Source: Pseudomonas sp. BSw22131 (GTDB taxonomy: Bacteria > Pseudomonadota > Gammaproteobacteria > Pseudomonadales > Pseudomonadaceae). Taken from it: a stretch of 64,000 nucleotides of DNA. The stretch lies in contig NZ_CP113949.1 in NCBI RefSeq assembly GCF_026810445.1, forward strand, positions 3,968,001-4,032,000, written 5' to 3'. The stretch's first letter is position 1; each line of letters begins with the position of its first letter. A program made the position numbers and the translations under genes. The notes below the pieces were generated by a model. It worked only from the letters and a program-made list of their open reading frames with translations, did no database searches and was not told where the DNA came from. Of this stretch, positions 63,070-64,000 are shown in pieces.

Positions 63070-63191
63070 TCCGTTGATCATTTGCAGGGTTGAAGCGTCA
63101 GACTTTTTATGGGTAAGGTGAGCAGTCGCACACAATCGGTGAACCCGGAAGATGGAGCCGGGAGACAGGACCCATTAAAAGGAGATATTTC

Positions 63192-63398
63192 ATGACGAAC
63201 GTCATCGCTTTCCCTGACGCCCATGAACGTGATCACCTCAAGTCCAGTGACCACCAAGGGTTGAGATACCTGAACAAGAAAGAGCGACTTTTGATCGACA
63301 GACTGCGCCTGACCAGCCATGCAGGGCGCCAGTATGTGTTCGACTACGCAACCATCATGCAGCAGACCAAACCGCTGCACCCTGATCCGGTGGATTGA
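63192..63398 (+). CDS. small conserved hypothetical protein
   Basis: The 68 residues MTNVIAFPDAHERDHL to QTKPLHPDPVD are charged, soluble and without Cys. The ribosome-binding site AAGGAGATATTTC before the ATG is very strong, which supports translation. No family is recognised. It stands alone between the Gre-like gene and a repeat. Confidence 0.65.
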   Translation: MTNVIAFPDAHERDHLKSSDHQGLRYLNKKERLLIDRLRLTSHAGRQYVFDYATIMQQTKPLHPDPVD

Positions 63399-63417
63399 AT
63401 AGGTCGACCGCACTCTG

Positions 63418-63493
63418 TGGGAGCCAACTTGTTCGCGAAGCGGCGTATCTGAAACACCTCGCTGGCCGCCTCGCCAATAAGTTGGCCCCTACC
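63418..63493. repeat. extragenic palindrome pair
   Basis: GTGGGAGCCAACTTGTTCGCGA and, inverted, TCGCCAATAAGTTGGCCCCTAC lie downstream of the small gene and before the convergent photolyase-like gene (first two and last two bases of each arm vary). This is the same class of extragenic repeat as near 11291. Confidence 0.7.
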
Positions 63494-63522
63494 GAAGAAG
63501 TGTCACGGCGCAAGCGCGGGTA

Positions 63523-64000
63523 TCACAGCGCATCCAGGTTTCCACGCCACGTGGCGGACTGCTCCTGTAACGCGACAACGTCCGCCTCCTCCATCCTGCC
63601 CAGCGTGCGGTAAACCATCCCCAGCCGGTGGTTGGCTTCCAGTTGCTGCTTGTTGCGCAGAAAAAAATCCCAATACAACGCGTTATAAGGGCACGCCCGC
63701 TCGCCAATGCGTAGCTTCTTGTCGTAGTAGCAGCCTTTGCAGTAATCGCTCATCCGGTCGATATAGGCTGCGCTCGATACGTAAGGCTTGGTTGCCAGCA
63801 TGCCACCGTCGGCAAACTGGCTCATGCCCAACGTGTTCGGCAATTCCACCCATTCAAATGCGTCGATATACACACCCAGATACCACTGATGCACCTGAGC
63901 CGGGTCCAGCCCTGCGAGCAGCGCGAAGTTGCCGATCACCATCAGTCGCTGGATGTGATGCGCGTGGGCGTTGTCCAGTGAACTGCCAATCGCGTGAGCC
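63523..64000 (-). CDS. iron-sulfur photolyase/cryptochrome-like protein (5' end outside window)
   Basis: The last 159 or so residues are visible. AHHIQRLMVIGNFALLAGL and the Cys-containing CKGCYYDKKLRIGERACPYN match the FeS-BCP group (PhrB-like (6-4) photolyases and related cryptochromes), where these cysteines hold a 4Fe-4S cluster. LYWDFFLRNKQQLEANHRLG is the family's C-terminal part. The FAD pocket lies partly outside. Repair activity cannot be judged from this part. Confidence 0.9.
   Translation of the reverse strand, partial: AHAIGSSLDNAHAHHIQRLMVIGNFALLAGLDPAQVHQWYLGVYIDAFEWVELPNTLGMSQFADGGMLATKPYVSSAAYIDRMSDYCKGCYYDKKLRIGERACPYNALYWDFFLRNKQQLEANHRLGMVYRTLGRMEEADVVALQEQSATWRGNLDAL

Overview
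The window reads as chromosome of a Pseudomonas species, most likely P. syringae group. Supporting signs are the earP-efp pair with Arg32 in EF-P, a class II DAHP synthase, a bacterial TPMT, SagS-like/DUF815/GAF neighbours, Pseudomonas-type REP hairpins, and a gene order that, as far as I recall it, follows the P. aeruginosa core. Species was not determined.

Layout. 1-5260: minus-strand block comEC-exbB-exbD-lpxK-ycaR-kdsB (DNA uptake, proton-driven energisation, lipid A and KDO). 5413-12258: DUF2062 protein, YadG/YadH-type ABC exporter, a glutathione S-transferase, a membrane-anchored FadE-type acyl-CoA dehydrogenase and two small conserved proteins. 12495-39845: one minus-strand type VI secretion (T6SS) locus of about 27 kb. 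It holds all 13 core genes (tssA-M), a PAAR spike tip, a TagL-like OmpA protein, a second inner-membrane accessory protein and an effector cassette. 39846-40436 is a gene-free, AT-rich control region with operator-like repeats. 40437-40849: two tandem tRNA-Glu/tRNA-Gly pairs behind a clear promoter. 41116-64000: core genes for sensing (SagS-like hybrid kinase), redox repair (fRMsr, GPx, MsrB, Ohr/OhrR), proteolysis (HtpX), RNA metabolism (DeaD), aromatic biosynthesis (DAHP synthase), DNA repair (YcaQ, photolyase-like) and translation (EF-P with its rhamnosyltransferase EarP).

How the T6SS genes fit together. TssB/C (sheath), Hcp (tube), VgrG/PAAR (spike), TssE/F/G/K/A (baseplate and assembly), TssJ/L/M plus TagL-like (membrane complex) and ClpV (sheath recycling) form a complete apparatus. 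VgrG carries a C-terminal transthyretin-like extension. Downstream lie an unknown four-helix membrane protein, a class 3 lipase (Tle-type) with its own N-terminal transthyretin-like domain, and three tandem lipoproteins that are the likely immunity proteins. The lipoprotein array repeats with an exact 770-bp period and is a mosaic, and its DNA is visibly richer in A+T than the core genes. The most interesting material is here: the effector/immunity array, a TagL-like protein that seems to join a TssM-like cytoplasmic domain to an OmpA domain, and a TssM without a recognisable Walker A motif.

Other regulatory structures worth reading are a start-codon-sequestering inverted repeat in the deaD leader, an 18-bp perfect hairpin just upstream of efp, paired hairpins between hcp and clpV, an ohr promoter with a palindromic operator candidate, and a 7-bp tandem repeat array.
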